Source of the DNA: Cyanoderma ruficeps
Lineage: Eukaryota > Chordata > Aves > Passeriformes > Timaliidae
DNA length: 64,000 bases
Direction: 5' to 3'
NCBI GenBank assembly: GCA_008694505.1
Contig: VZDJ01004378.1
Coordinates: 19,422,239 to 19,486,238 of the forward strand
How positions within the stretch are numbered: position 1 is the first letter of the stretch; the number at the start of each line of letters is the position of its first letter. The notes under the pieces were generated by a model that was not told where the DNA came from, did not search any database, and saw nothing but the letters and a program-made list of their open reading frames with translations. A program made the position numbers and the translations under genes. Positions 1-13,765 of this stretch are shown here, piece after piece.

Positions 1-484
1 CCTCTGCTGGGTGCAGAAAGTCCCTCAGCTTCCCCTGAGCCAGGTAAATGACTCTCCTGAACTCACCTGGAGTACTGCATGGCCCATGAGGAGACATTAG
101 GGTTGATCCAGCTAGGTCCCAGGCTGGGTGTAGCCTGTAAGTGCTCACCAAGAAGCACACAGCCACAAGCAGCTTTGTGCTGTGCTGCGTCCTAAGGGAG
201 TTGGCTGGAGGGGGCTCTCATGTAAATACCACCCTGGTTCATGGGAGGGGATAACAAACCTGAAAGGAGAAGACTGCTCTGCCAATGAGCCGTGGTGTTA
301 TCCACTCTCATTTTCACTTAGGGCTTTATCCTCCTTTTCATCAAGGGCAGAAGTCTCTTCTCAGAGCAAAATGACACCTGAGTGATACCTGAGGCAACTC
401 ATCCTGGATGCATTCAGAACGTGCTTGCTGAAAAACAAATATAATCACTTGTATTAAGTTGGAGGAGTAAAGCCTGCTCCTGTT

Positions 485-1090
485 TTGGAATCATGAAACA
501 GTTGAAGCTGGAACCAGCCTCTGTAGACAGTCTAGTCCCACCCCTTTGTCCTTTTCTATAGCCTGTACTTCATCACTGAAGGCAGTGTTGAAAGCCTTGC
601 TAAAGTCAAGATAAACAATGTACTGCTCTCTGCTCATGCACGACGCCAGTCAATGTACTGCAGAAGGCTACTGGGATGGTCAGATGTGATTTTCACTTCA
701 TAAATCCACACTCACTGCTCCCAGTCACCTTCTCATCCTCCACACATTTAGAAGTGGTTCCCAGAGTGATTTGCTGCGTCACCATCCCAGAGATCAAGGT
801 GAGACTGACTGGCTTGTAATTCCCTGCATCCACCTTCTTGGCCTTCTTGAAAAAGTAGGACATCTGCTTTATTTTGTTTCCCAGCAACCTCCCCCAACTG
901 ATAAGACCCTCCAAACAAAATTAAGAGTGGCCTCACAGTGACAATGTCAGGTCTGGCTTCATCTGTCGGGTTCCATAGGCTTCTGTGTGTCCAGTTAGTT
1001 TAAATGCTCCCTGTCCTGATCTTCCTCCACCAAGGTAAGTCTTTCCTGTGGTTGCAGGAACCTGGATATCCTGAAGGCAAATCTTATCCA
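485..1090 (-). mobile_element. Degenerate CR1 LINE fragment, reverse transcriptase region
   Basis: Translated on the minus strand, 590-619 gives IVYLDFSKAF, the hallmark CR1 reverse-transcriptase motif. Positions 700-905 give FFKKAKKVDAGNYKPVSLT, matching the CR1 block usually seen as FKKGKKEDPGNYRPVSLT. Similarity to the CR1 region between endonuclease and RT continues to about 1,080 at nucleotide level. The reading frame is broken, so this is an old inactive internal fragment without its 3' end. Edges are approximate. Confidence 0.8.
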
Positions 1091-3761
1091 CGAAAAACAA
1101 GAGAGTGAGTATATGAAGACCTATGTGTCTGCAGCCTCCTACTGCAAACTTGCTTGAATGAACATGTATTTGCTTTGTCTGAAGATAACCTGAAAACCAG
1201 AGCTAAGTCTTAATCGTAATAAGTGACTGCCTGCTACTGCTGGTGACCTGATCTACCTTCAGGAGGTTAATTGGCACAGCAGTCACCTGGAGTCTGTCAG
1301 TACCACTCTCTGCAGCTCCACCCTTCGAACAGCCCTTGGACCTTAGCCAAAACAAAATCAAACTACTTCCAGTTCAGTTTTGGGAACTGTGAGAATTTGT
1401 TAATTTTAAAGCTTGGTGACAAGGAGTAGATTAGGTTAGACATCCTGTTTTGAACAGACTAATCCAAGTTTTTCCAGCACACAACTCCAAACGCCATTGA
1501 CTTTATTAGCATGCACTGAAAGGGCAGCTGTAAATTACTGAATATATTACAGTGGTCCCCTCCTTCCTCCTCAGCCTTGTGAAGATTTGGAATTGGCTAA
1601 AACCTGCCAGTTTTATGAGTGGAACAGAGCAGGTAAAGAGTTGGAAACCACCCATGATTACCTCACAGCAGGAAGGGCAGGGCTGTGGAGCCTTGCTCAC
1701 CCTCCAGCACTGCAGCTGAATGCAGCCCTCCTGCTGCCAGCATGTGGACCCTGCTGCATGTTGTCCCTCCTCTTTTCATTAAATGAAAAGCTAAATGTCA
1801 AATTTATTTGTGCATTTCCTGTGCAAGGCATGCACCTGAAATAAAATCCCCTCACTAGTGGAATGGCTTCTTCTACCTTACTCTTTGTTTCTCCTTTCTC
1901 CCCTGTCACCTGAGGCTTGCAAAATTACATTTGTGAAGCACAGAGGTGTTAAGCAAGGAGCACTGAGAAAAGAAAAGCTTACAAACAAATTAACAATTCT
2001 GCATTCGTAGCAGGGTTTGAATAATGGTCCCTAGAACCACGTGCTGTGAAAGGAGGAGAAAGCCAAATATTGAACAGCTGATCATTAGAAGAGTACCAGC
2101 CATCCCAAGCCCTGAAAGACTCAGGAGTTCTGTGGGGGGAAAACACTGCATGACCATGTAATTAAAGGTTCTATCAGAGTGTCACAGGGGACTGCAGCAA
2201 GGCTACCCTGGTTTTGCAAGCCTGGCACTCTTAAACACAACCACTTGTCATTTTCTGGGGTCAAAAAACACGAATCCAGGCCCCCCAGGACATAAATTGT
2301 GCTGTGCGTGGTTCCAGGAACACATTCCAAGGAGGAGTTGAGAGCTCAAAAGAAGGGACCTCTGCCACTTGAGCCAACAGGAGAGCTGGCAGCAGTGTTT
2401 GATATCCTCTCACTTGTATGCAGAGCTGGGGTGAGATGCTTTGTGCTGGCACATACCTGAGCTCCTCTGGCATTTGCCAGCAGTAAAAAGGACCCTGAAG
2501 TGCCAGACACCAGTGTGACTCCCTGGGTGTTTTGGTGAGGCCAGTAGTGTGTTTCCATGTGCCTTACCTGCACAAGTATACAATTCTGCCAGGATGTTTT
2601 AACACAGGTGAAACAATACATCCTTCTCTGGCTCCATTTTGGAAAACAGTGGAACTACTTTGGCAGCAAGATTGGAATGAAAAATCTGCTTCACACAGGC
2701 ACTCAAAAAGAAATATTTAATGTCTGATGAGTTTATCTGGGACAGCCATCAGCAGTTTACAACAGAGGTGCAGAACAGAAGCATTGAGCAAACCAGCCCT
2801 GCCCTCAAATACTGATTTTCAGATTGAGATGTTGTGATTTTATTGCTGTTATTGTGGAATACAGGTGCTTAGAGGGCATGACTGATCTTCAGATGTGTTG
2901 GAGAAAAAAGAACAATTGCTGCTGGATTGTAATCACTCCCAAAGCTTTCTGCAGAAAAACACTGGAAGAGAAGGCATTTTTGCATTCTAGTGAGGTGTAA
3001 AACTACCACAAACATGGGCCAGCGGGACTGGCTTTCTGAGCCTGCAGTTATCCTGCAACAATGGAATTAAATTAATGGAAAATGAGTATTGTAAGCTAAT
3101 GAAGGCAAAATTCTAAATCATCCACTGGGAAACTCCTAGGAATTAAAAAGCCCGTAAAGCTTCTGTTATTTTCTGGGTTAATTTTACTCTTTAAAGCTCC
3201 ACACCACACTTTTCAAGCAATACAAATCACCAACCCCTCTGCCACACCTAACCCCATCTTCTGTGGCTTCAGTGGTAACTTGTAGTCTACGGCATGAGAG
3301 GGGAAAGTGCAAAGCCACCTTTCTGCAGGGATGAGGAGAAGGAAAACCGTTCTTTGGAAATTTCCCCTCTCCAACATGTGAAATTTATTTCCCTTTCCCC
3401 CAGGTCTCCCCAGGAGGCACCCCTGTGGCTCATGGGGAGCCAATTCTTGCTATAGTGCTGCACCCATCTTGCCTTCTCAACTTGGCTATCCATTCTGAGC
3501 CAAAGCCTTGGCTTCTGTGGCTCTCCTCTGGGTCACTCTCACAGCACTGGCACCTTCTGTCAAAGGCAACCGATTTAATGCAGAAATTTCTGGGTTGTTT
3601 TCGTTTTTCTTCCTTTTGCCTTCTCTCTTCTCCTTTGCTTCCTTTCTCAGCATGAGTCATGAACCTGCAGAGATGTTCTGTACCTACAAATTTCCTGTGT
3701 GACTAGCTTTAATGTAAGGCAGTAAATACTGCAGGTCTGTCTACCAGAAAGAATAAGTAGC

Positions 3762-3791
3762 TGTGTGTGTATATATAGATATACACACACA
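3762..3791. repeat. TG/TA microsatellite with inverted arms
   Basis: A 13-base arm TGTGTGTGTATAT and its exact complement ATATACACACACA are separated by ATAG. Simple dinucleotide sequence that folds back on itself; it is followed to about 3,816 by more AT/GT-rich repeats. Confidence 0.9.
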
Positions 3792-4084
3792 AATATAATT
3801 ATACGTGTATATAGAGAGGGAGCACAATGTAAGTACACATAATTACAAGTAGGTAAATACAATGGAACAGCTTGAACCTAGTGGAAAATTTCTTTTTAAA
3901 AAAACGTTGTTTCCAGTTTTCACTGATGCATCTCTGAGGATCTACAAACACAGCCAAGTGCTCATTTTAATAGCAAAGTTAAATACCACACGCTTCCTAT
4001 TCAATTCAAATAACTGTATGAAAGAGTTTCCCCAAGATAAGGGTATTTGCCTTTGGAAACAAAAGCCTCTGTTTGCCTGGAACA

Positions 4085-4190
4085 CGGGTGCCGATGCCTT
4101 CTCCCGGGCGGCTGATGCCGCAGCCCCGGCGGGAGCGGACGGTGCTCCCAGGCACGGCTTTGGTCTGCGCCGGCCGGTCCCTCCAAAATT
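4085..4190. other. Small CpG-rich patch
   Basis: About 100 bases with dense CpG (CCCGGGCGGCTGATGCCGCA, CGCCGGCCGG) in ordinary AT-rich sequence. Too short to call a CpG island and without any recognisable gene. Nothing else supports a function. Confidence 0.45.
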
Positions 4191-7100
4191 ACTGTGCACT
4201 TAGCTTCTGTAGGCAGGGAGGATGTTCTGAGACCCCCACAGAGACCAGGGTGTTTTCACAGGCCCACATGCACCCTCTGAGAGCCAGGGGTCTCTGTGCC
4301 GGCAGGCAGAGGAGTGCAGTGGCAGCGCGGAGCAGCTGGGAGCTGCGCTGTCAGGGTGAGAGACTTCCAGAGACTCACTTTATGTCATAGACACCTCACA
4401 AACTGGGTGTCACCGCGCATTTATCTTCTACCTCAACATGATTTACCTCGCAAGGTACAGGTGAGATCCAGCCTCAGTACCTACTGCAAGACAAACCATA
4501 CAAACAATTTGTATCTCAGGCACAGATCCCACTGGGCCAAGGTGCCCACTGGCTTGCAGCAGATCAACTCTGAGTCACCAGGTTGTTGTGTTTGTGTCAG
4601 GTGAGAATCAAATGCAGTAATTAGCAGTAAGCCTCGAAGGTAGCATGAAAAAATTTGTTCAAGTTTTGAATAATTTACTTCTTAGTATAAGTACCTGTGG
4701 GAAATAAATATGTTTTGGAGTGTTTTCTAAAGTCCTCAAGCAAGAGGATGAATATCCATGCTACCATATAAAAAAACCCACCATCAAAGTCCCCATTATT
4801 ACCAAACTCTCAGCTTCTGGGACCCAAAATCCAGTTCCTTTTAAAAGTGTAAGAGAACACAAGCTGCCCACTGCTTCACAGGCATTTACACCTGGATTTT
4901 TCTTCCCTTTAAAAGATATGCACAAGGAGTATTCCAAGAACAGGATATGGAGGTGTATCCTTCAAATCACACACTACACAGAATTGCAAGTGGTGCTGGC
5001 CTCATTTTGTTTCTGCTGCTTTGCATCACCAAGGCAGCTGGGCACAGACTTAGGATGGGGTATTAATTAACCTTTAAATAAAGAACACACTCCCATTTGA
5101 CTGGAACATCTTGCTCCAGTCTCATGCTGCCATCCCTTTGAGGTGCAAGCTGGGTTCCAGGGAGTTGCATTTCCTTATATCAGGGCTCCATTTTGTCCTG
5201 TAGAGGATGAGAACACTCAGTTTTCAACTGTGAGTATTGAAAGGATGGAGGCATTGCCAAAATTCTGCCTGGGAGGTGACCGGCAGGGAAAATCCAACCA
5301 AGTTGCAGTTGCTGTTTGCCTTCCCTTCAGCCCCTGTACAAATACCAACTCCCTGAGCACAAGTAACATTTAAGTGATTACTACCATCTCACTTCCATCT
5401 CACCACACTTGCACACCCCTCATATGCTGGACAAATGGCAAGATGGGGAGAACTCTGTGGCTGCCCATGCCATCATCTTAATGTCATCTTGGAACGAAGA
5501 GATGTTCTCTGAAATTTGCAGGCAAATTCACTATTTGTAGCTTAATTTCCCCTTTCCTGCTCCAAAACCACCCCCCAAAACATGCACCATTTGCAAGCCA
5601 GCTGCCAACATGAATGCAGCCTATTCATACCACCTGTTTCTCAGGTAAGAAAGCAAATTCAGGTTATCTGCCTGACCCCAGCCTTGCTGAAGTTGATTGC
5701 AGTGCTTGCTAACCCACAGCCTGACCCTGTTGCACTCCCCAGCATTATTTCCACCATCTTCAAAGAGGTCCCAGGACTGGTGCAATGACTCCTGCGGGCT
5801 TGGCACCAGGCTTTAAATCACTGTACAAAGTCACTTGAGAAGCTGTCGGCAGTCAGAAATGAGTCATTAGTATGCTGCCAACACAGTATTCAGTGACAAA
5901 ACCCAGCTGCCACTGTAGTCAAGAATGCAGTTTCTTTAGCACTACTGTAAGTCTTATTAGCATAGAAATCAAGTGTATGTATGTAATTGAATTTCTTTGT
6001 CACATTCTACTATGAGATTTTCCATCAATCCTGATTGTTACTAAATTTGAACTAACAGCCCATATTTGCACTTAAGCAACATCTGAAAGAGGACTACACA
6101 AAGAAAGACTTTCCTAAGTCAACACATCCTAGAAAACAGCAGCTGTGCAAAGGCAGAGGCAAGCAATATTTCATTTTCCTCCCCATAGCACTATATCTCT
6201 TGGCACCTCTGCTTTAAATCTGGGTTCTGCTGGCAGCTTTGCATTTTCTCTCAGCAGAAAAGAGCTATGATGCAGCCGGTGCAAGAGCAGGGGCTGTCCC
6301 CAGCAGGAGAGTCTGACTGCAGGATCTGTCAGGATGCTGTTGTGCTGGTTACTGTTGATTAGGAAGTGAGATAATGCTGTGGGTAAAGTTCATTTTAGGT
6401 CACTGGTAAACTCAGCTCCTGGAAAAAAAAAAGAAGTAATAAAGACAAGAGGGGTATAGCAGAAATGTTGAGGAGCATAATTTCCAGGTTGACTTCACTG
6501 ACATAGGAATGGCTGTTCAGAGGCAAAAGGAGTCTCAGGAACAGATACATGGGTTGTCTCTGCAGGTTTGGGGTGTGCTGGGGATAGGTAAAGACTGACT
6601 GATCCAGCCTGGATTGAGAATGCAGCCACCATCACTGTGGCTGACTTTTCAGTGGTTATTTCTCAAGGGACTACATTAACCCAGTTAAATCACCTGGCCA
6701 TATTTTCCTGTTTTCCAAGCATAACTGTGGTCTAAACCACAGACACCTGATGAAGAGGAAAAAAGATGGTGATTGAGGAAACTAAATATCCTCTCCCTGT
6801 ACAGATGGTCATTGTAGACCTTGATTAGGTTTTGTTGCTAATGACTGTATTGCACATCCCTCCAGCTTTGCTACTACAACAACACTTCTCCAAGGTCACT
6901 GTCCCAAGCAATCTAAAAAGTCATCAACCCTTGTCGATAAACTCAAGGAACCCAGGCCCAGTGCTGGAGTGGGGCCAGAATCAGGGCACAAGATATATCC
7001 GAGGACCAAAGGTAGAGTCACTGCAAAATTTCACAGTTCATTGTATCACAAGATTCTGACATGGACCAGTTTCCCCTGAGATGGCCACAGATTTTCAGGG

Positions 7101-10100
7101 AACATGACTGTTACTCCTACAGCTCTCAGGACCTTTGTAAAGTAGGATTTTACTCCTGGCTTTTTGTTGTTGTTGTCGGGTTGTTGGTTTCTTATGATGG
7201 TAACTGCAACTAAATAGAGACAACAGGGGCAGAAAAGCTTTTCATACTGGATGCTCTGTAAGTGGCAAATCATAGTCAGATTTTTCCCAGTATGTTGCAA
7301 GGCCATGTGATACGAGTATTATGAAACTGATATCATCACCCACTGATGGGAGTGGGCAGACACAGAGTTCATTTTGGGGTCCAAAAGTCCCCACTGAATT
7401 TTTCCTTCAAGAAATAAGCCCCAAGATCAGATGTCTTCTAAACCAGGTAGAAGGAAGGAGTGAGCTCCTTTGTTCCCTGCCACAGTATAACAGAAACATC
7501 AAGAAACAGCTAATTCCCACCATGAGCCATGATCCTGAGCCTTGTCTTCCATTGGGCAGCCCTGGGATGTGGCCAGCTGGGCATTTCTTTTAGGGAATCA
7601 GGAAGAAGGAAGGGAGCGGGTAAGCTGTGTGTAGCATTAGCTTTCCCAGTAGTTTCCATCCATGCTGCTGATTAGTTACTTCACTTTGGTCAAATTGTGT
7701 CACTGTGTCTCCCTTTGGATTGCTATAAAAATGACTTTTGCTCCAGGCTGGATTTACCATTATTTCATTTTTTTCACTTTCACTCCTAGGAATTTATTTT
7801 GCTACTCTGATTTCAGTTATTGTGAGCTTGTCCCTTTTCAATTTTACACAAAATTTCAGGTGTGGAAGGTAATAATTTTGGAAAACATAAGGGTTTCAGA
7901 GAAAGGAGACAGGGATCTGATAGTTACTACAAGGCTCTATTGGCCAGGCTGGGAGACCTCCCACACTACCCTGTGGCTCCCTTTGCCTTCCCAGCTCAAC
8001 ACTACTGAGCACGTGCCAGCCCAACCTCTGCAAAGAGGCACAAAGTAACTTCAGTTAGCACTTGTAGAATGTTCTCTGCAACAAAACCTTCTACAGGAGC
8101 ATGATCCCAGCCCTGGCCTTGAGTTGGTGTTTTTGGCACCAAGAGACATAAAACGGGGATTCCTCTGATGTCACCATTTGTCAGATCCTGTTGCAGACAC
8201 TAAGTATCCTCAAGGACATGGAGTGCATTTGCTCCAGCAAAACACTTAGCACTAGCTAATATTGCTGCCAGCCTCTCTTGGGGACTTTTTTTCTTTTTTG
8301 GTTAGTTAGCTAATTTAGTAAATATTTAGAAATACATGTTTTGATAAAACAGCAACACTGGATACCATTCCCTTTTGTTCAAAATTGTTTAGAAAAATAG
8401 GCACAGTTATATCAAGATTCCTAGTTAATATTCACTGGGCCAAAGGCAAGAGATCCTAAAAGGGGTAAAAACAGGGTGGGAGGAAAAACGGGAATTTATT
8501 ACAGCAGTTCAACAGTGCCTTGAAGCCTGTGTAGCTGAAGCTGTAACAGAAAGCTTGTTTCCAAATAAAAAACAGAAAGAATTCAAAAATAAGGCAGGGA
8601 AAATGAAGGTTCAAGACAGCATATCAAATGTGAACATTCAAGAGGCAACAGAAAGATGAGAAGAGGCTGCCTCTAGCACACTGCACAGAAAGCCAGGTTG
8701 TGCATGGCTGTAGGGAGACATCTCCCAGAAACATGACACCTTCTGCTGATTGCAGGCTCCTGGGTTTCCTACTCACTGGTGCTCCTTTTGCTGCACCCCC
8801 ATTGTTGCTCCCACTGGTTTGCCCCCAACCCACAAGGGGCTGGTGTTCCTGCCCCAGGCCTTTATATCCAAGGGAGTCAGTAAACAATGGGAGCAGCCCA
8901 GAGGAGAGGTCTCCAGAACAAGGCAAACACAGACAGTCCGGGTCCAAAGTGCAGACTATTTTAGGAGGAAATTCCAAATTCCCACCAGTCCTTATCAGGT
9001 CTCAATATTAGAGAGGCCAGAATACAACCCAAAATGTCAACAAGGAATTGTGGTGCCCTCAAGGAAACAGAAGGCACCTGGTGGGAACAGGCATTCTGGG
9101 CTTAGCTTCTGACTACCCAGCCCAGGAACTTGCTGCATGGCTTTTTCTCCCAGGAATGAAAAAAACACAGGATGGCTTCCCAGTCCTTGCAGCTGCTGCG
9201 ACTCTGCTGTGAGCAACACCCATGGTCAATTGTTAAAAATGGGTTCAGCTGTGTCCATAGGACAATTCTTCAGCCAGCCCACAGGCAGGCCCACAGGCAG
9301 GCACTGCTCAAGTGCCCTGGCAGAGGTCAGTAACTGTATAGCCTGAAATTACTTTAATTGTAGGACAATCACTTTCTAGTGTATTGCATATCTACCTATT
9401 TTAGACAGGACCAACCCCAGGGAGTCAGCTCCACTTTAAAAGGAAGGCTAAGAGCATGGTTTGCAAAGCGCACACACGGCTTCTTTGAGCCAGCTTATCA
9501 AGACGGCTCTTTACAGCAGTGTAATTTACCTTCTCACGATGCAGGTCAAAGCACGAGAAGGGATTTCCTCTTGGGTAATGGACTAGAGAGGCAATTCTGT
9601 GTTTTAAATCTCCCTTTAACCGGCCTCCACAACCAGTCCAGGCAGAATAAAGAGCAAAGGGATGGAAGTCCAGCACTTCCACACAGTGTTACACTGCATC
9701 CCCAACACGAGTGCTCCAAGGGAACGCCCAGGACAAACCCACTGCAGCTCTCCAAAGGAATTGGAAGTAATTATCCTCTCTTCTGTAAAGAGTGTTGGAA
9801 TAATCCATAGGATTTGCCTCTCTGTAGATGCAACTGGGAATGCTCCATCTAGTCCTGAACATTACTGAGGGGTCTGCTCTTCTTTCACAGTGCAAGAATC
9901 TCAGAATATGAAAGGAGCCCCCCTGCCTAACAACATCCCATCATAAGCTTCTTTCCCTTAACATTTCCCATCAGGTTTCAAATCTTTGCATTCTTCCCTT
10001 CTTGACAATTACAGTTTAGTAAGATTTAAATTCTTCCACCATGGCAGGATAGGTGTCTCCTTTGAAGAGAACTGACTGAACAACTGAAAATAAAACATGA

Positions 10101-11319
10101 CAGACCCCTGTCACATGCCACCAGACTATTTGAAAGGAGCGCCAGGTATGCTGCATTCAATAGTGTAATTTATGTGAGGCCTGGCACACCATCTCAATGT
10201 ACATTACAATGTGTATACACCAAAATAACATGGAGAGCTGAAATGCATTAGGACAGCGCCTGTACCTGAATCTGCTGATTCAACTCTCAAAGCTGCATTT
10301 AGCAGCTGTACTCTTTGAGCCCTGCAGATGTCTATTTTAATCATCTGTCTTAAAATATCAGCTGGTTTTATGCCCTATTCTGAGGCTTACCATCCCTCAC
10401 AGAGGCTGAGTTGATTTCTCTAGGCACTGCCATCCAATCAAAATTGCTAACAGGCAGGAAAGAGAGAATATAAGAGCAAGTTGCTTTTGTCTGTAGTTAT
10501 TTCCACGCATCTTGTACAGCTTGCGGCCGAAACACCTTGGGAGGGCATAGCTGCAGAACCTGGGCCTGCCATCTGGATGAGACCAAAGGGACTCTTTCAT
10601 TGGAGATCTGAAACATGGCCAATTGAGGCAAAATCCTCATCAAAAGCAGAGATTCAAGTCAACAGAGACATCCCTTATCCAAGACTTCCTCCTTCTATTC
10701 TGACTTGCTGGCTAGGAAACATGGCACTGAACAGCAGAGAAGCTGTTCCTTTTTGTGGGAAAACATCCTGCCACAGGCAAAGGGTCCTTCCTAAGCCACG
10801 CTCACAGCATCAGATCACCAGTTTCTGCACTGCCCTTTTAGGTTACTTTTTAGCAAAAACTAACAAAAAGAAATTAATAATATTGTTCCTCTCTTGAAGG
10901 CTCTTCTCCCTCTCACTGTTGTGGTGACCCACAGACTGACCATCCAATGTGTGTCATGCTCATGTAGTCTTAGTATTTTAGCTATGTTCAATGCACCTGC
11001 AATTTGTACAGACACAAGCCTAGGATCACCTGTAATCTTGTTAATTATTATAATTACAGTCATTAAGGATTTATCACAGAGCTCTCTGTCAATAGGAGCT
11101 TCCATATACACTTTCAGCCAAAGCAGCTAAGACCAGATTTCATACACAACTCTCCATGACTTCCAAAGGACGATGAGTGTGAGGTGCAGGATCTCATGGC
11201 CCTCTGCCCTACGCTCTAAACCAGGGAACTTTGCTTATCCACGGCCCATGCCTATTACTCATCATAATGAAGCCAAGGCCTTTAGCATGTCTCCTTGTGG
11301 CTGTAATGAGGAGGAAACA

Positions 11320-11613
11320 TCTAGGAGGAAAGGAGATTGTAGCAAGTTGGGCATCAGTCTCTTCTCCAGCCTCAAGTTGCACCAGGGGAGGTGTAGATTG
11401 GATATTAGGAAAAATTTCTTCACAGAAAGGGCTGTTAAGCATTGGAACAGGCTTCTGAGGAAAGCAGTTGAGTCATTACACTCAGAAATATTTAAAAGAT
11501 ATGTAAACATGGTACCTGGGGACATGGTTTTCTGGCGGACTTGGGAGTGCTGGGATACCTGTTGGACTCAATGATCTTAGAGGTCTTTTCCAATCTAAAC
11601 AATTCTATGAATC
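11320..11613 (+). mobile_element. CR1 LINE 3' fragment
   Basis: A plus-strand CR1 tail. It reads through the end of ORF2 (RLDIRKNFFTERAVKHWNRL, from about 11,390) and the typical 3' end, TTGGACTCAATGATCTTAGA then CCAATCTAAACAATTCTATG at 11,590-11,609. It is 5'-truncated, as is usual for avian CR1. Confidence 0.88.
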
Positions 11614-13500
11614 TGTTATCCTAAGAGGTAAAAATGCTCTCCAGGACTGTGGGCCACAGCCCAGCAGCTAGAGCTGAGAGAGGTATGAATTGTAGACTGG
11701 TGGCCCATTCCAACAACCATAAGAAGAAGCTACTCTTGGGCCTCTGACATAAGCCTGTTTCACACTTGCCCTGGCCAGAGCCGATGCCTATCTTTCACAT
11801 GGCAAGAGTGGGTGAGGTGGCTGCAACCCTCGTGCTACAGTCTGCCCAAGGAGGCAGTCAGCCTTGCTCCCCAGGGCAGCAGCTGCAGGTGAGGCCAGGT
11901 GAATCATCGGCTTGACTCACAGCAATCTTTTTTGCTATAATTACAGCCTTCAGGATGGAGTCAAGGCTCTTCCCCTGGTCAGCCAGTCATTGCAGACACC
12001 AAGCCAGACCTTTGCTGGGCACTTGTGTTTAGAAGGATGGGAGGAGGCTTGCCCTCTGGAGACAACAGCCTCTCATCACAGCAAAACAGCCTGAGTGAGT
12101 TATGCATTCTCACGCGGTGTCACGCAGAATCGTCAGGCTCCTGGCATGTGCATGACTCTCCATATATCTCAGCGAGCAAACTTACAAGCAGGTTCTGAGG
12201 GCTTCTATGCTAATAACTGCTAAATAAAATTTAGCTGCTGTTTTCAATTTTCAAAGCCTGCTTTGTCAGTGAAGACCCGCAGCCTCCTAACCATGGCATG
12301 GCAAACTGCTCACAATTACTCCGCCAGCAGTTACAACACATCACATTAGGTGGTCCTATCTCGGGAGAGGAGACAGCTGATGGATGGGGAGGGGAAACTG
12401 ATATAGCCTAATCATGAAGTCTCACTGCCTGCCTGAGAAATAAAGGACACCAAAATATAACTGCGTGGGAAGGACTTCTAAGAAGAATTTGTCCCAAACC
12501 ATTTCTGGAAACTGATGATAACATTATTTACTCAAATACAGGAAGCTCGAGATTGCAATGAATGATGAAAGGGTGAGGGGAAGAAATATGTACTTTCCCC
12601 TCCCCCTTCCCAAAAGATAGAAGTAAAATCCCCACCAGCAAACCCATGGTTGTTAGGCTGTGCAATCAGAAGCTGATATATCCTTCTGTGTTTGTGTATG
12701 TGCACATCTCACACCCACACACTTCTGCCTGTCCTCCTTTGGACCCTAATGCTAGGGGCTCTTTGCAAAGCCAGGCACAGTATCCCACAGAGAAGGGTCC
12801 AGCTGTTGGGATCTCTCCCAGAAATCAAACACTGCCGCATTGAAGCTTTTCTGAGCTTTCAGTAGTTAATTTGGGATACCCAGAAACCCTCTCCAATGAG
12901 AAGGGATAGGAAGCGAGGGGATGTGCTTAAAAGCTTTTGTATTTATTTATTTATATATTTGTGTTCATGTTTATGTAAATTCTGAATAAATCTAGACTGA
13001 ACTTTGGAAACTGATTTCTCAAGTACAGAATCCAGCTGTTTGAAATCACGAGGAATGTACATTCCCACCAGCAGTGTAAAGCCAAAATATAAAAAAGGCA
13101 AATAGCTCAGCTAGCCAAAAGAGGGGCAGAGAGGGGAATAGCTCTCACCGAATGGCCTCCTATCTCCTTGTGTTTTTATTTTTGTATTGCTGCTGCTTAC
13201 TCTGAAGGGTGGGGAGAAGGGAGGGAAGGAGGGAGGAATAGATGCTGGTTGTTTTGGAATCCACTGCAAGATGAAGCATCTGCCAGCATCTACTCAAAGA
13301 GATTCCCAGCCATGGGCTCTGCTATGCTCAAATCCAGTGCAAGCAGCACAGTCCCCAGGTGTTTCACTATGCCGACTGAGTGGCTGGTCTGGATTTAACA
13401 GCATTTTATTCATCTCAGCACTGCCAATCAGCACAGCCAGTGTGAATCTGCTGGTAGACCAAAGACTGCCTGCTCATCACACTCCATGGCTCAGTGTACC

Positions 13501-13765
13501 CATAGAATCATAGAACCACACAGATTGTGTTGGAAGGGACTCTAAAGGCCATCTGGTCCAACTCCCCTTGGAGTGACCAAGGTAATTTTCAACTAGACCA
13601 GGTTACTCAGAGCCCCATCCAACTTGAAGACTACCAGGGATGAAGCATCTATTACCTTTCTGGTCAACCTGTTCCAGGTTCCTGTTCCTCATTGTAAAAG
13701 ACTTATATCTAATCTAAATCAATCCTCTTTTAGTTTAAAAGAATTAGCACCTGTACTACCCCAAA
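13501..13765 (-). mobile_element. CR1 LINE 3' fragment, inverted
   Basis: Begins with CATAGAATCATAGAACCACA, the reverse complement of the CR1 3' end, followed by the expected GGAAGGGACTCTAAAGGCCA and AACCTGTTCCAGGTTCCTGT segments. The insertion therefore points to the minus strand and is 5'-truncated near 13,765. Many mismatches suggest an old copy. Confidence 0.9.

Larger units (their letters stand above)
1091..11319. other. No gene recognised
   Basis: AT-rich intergenic sequence. Open frames reach at most about 140 codons and match no family I know. Beyond the hairpin microsatellite at 3.76 kb and the CpG patch at 4.1 kb, I see only a two-copy 12-bp repeat at 9,278-9,301 (CCCACAGGCAGG). 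The first 484 bases of the window are likewise featureless. Confidence 0.7.

Noticed and set aside
11173..11574. 133-codon plus-strand frame
   Set aside because: Its C-terminal half is CR1 ORF2 remnant; the upstream half is unrelated sequence that happens to be open.
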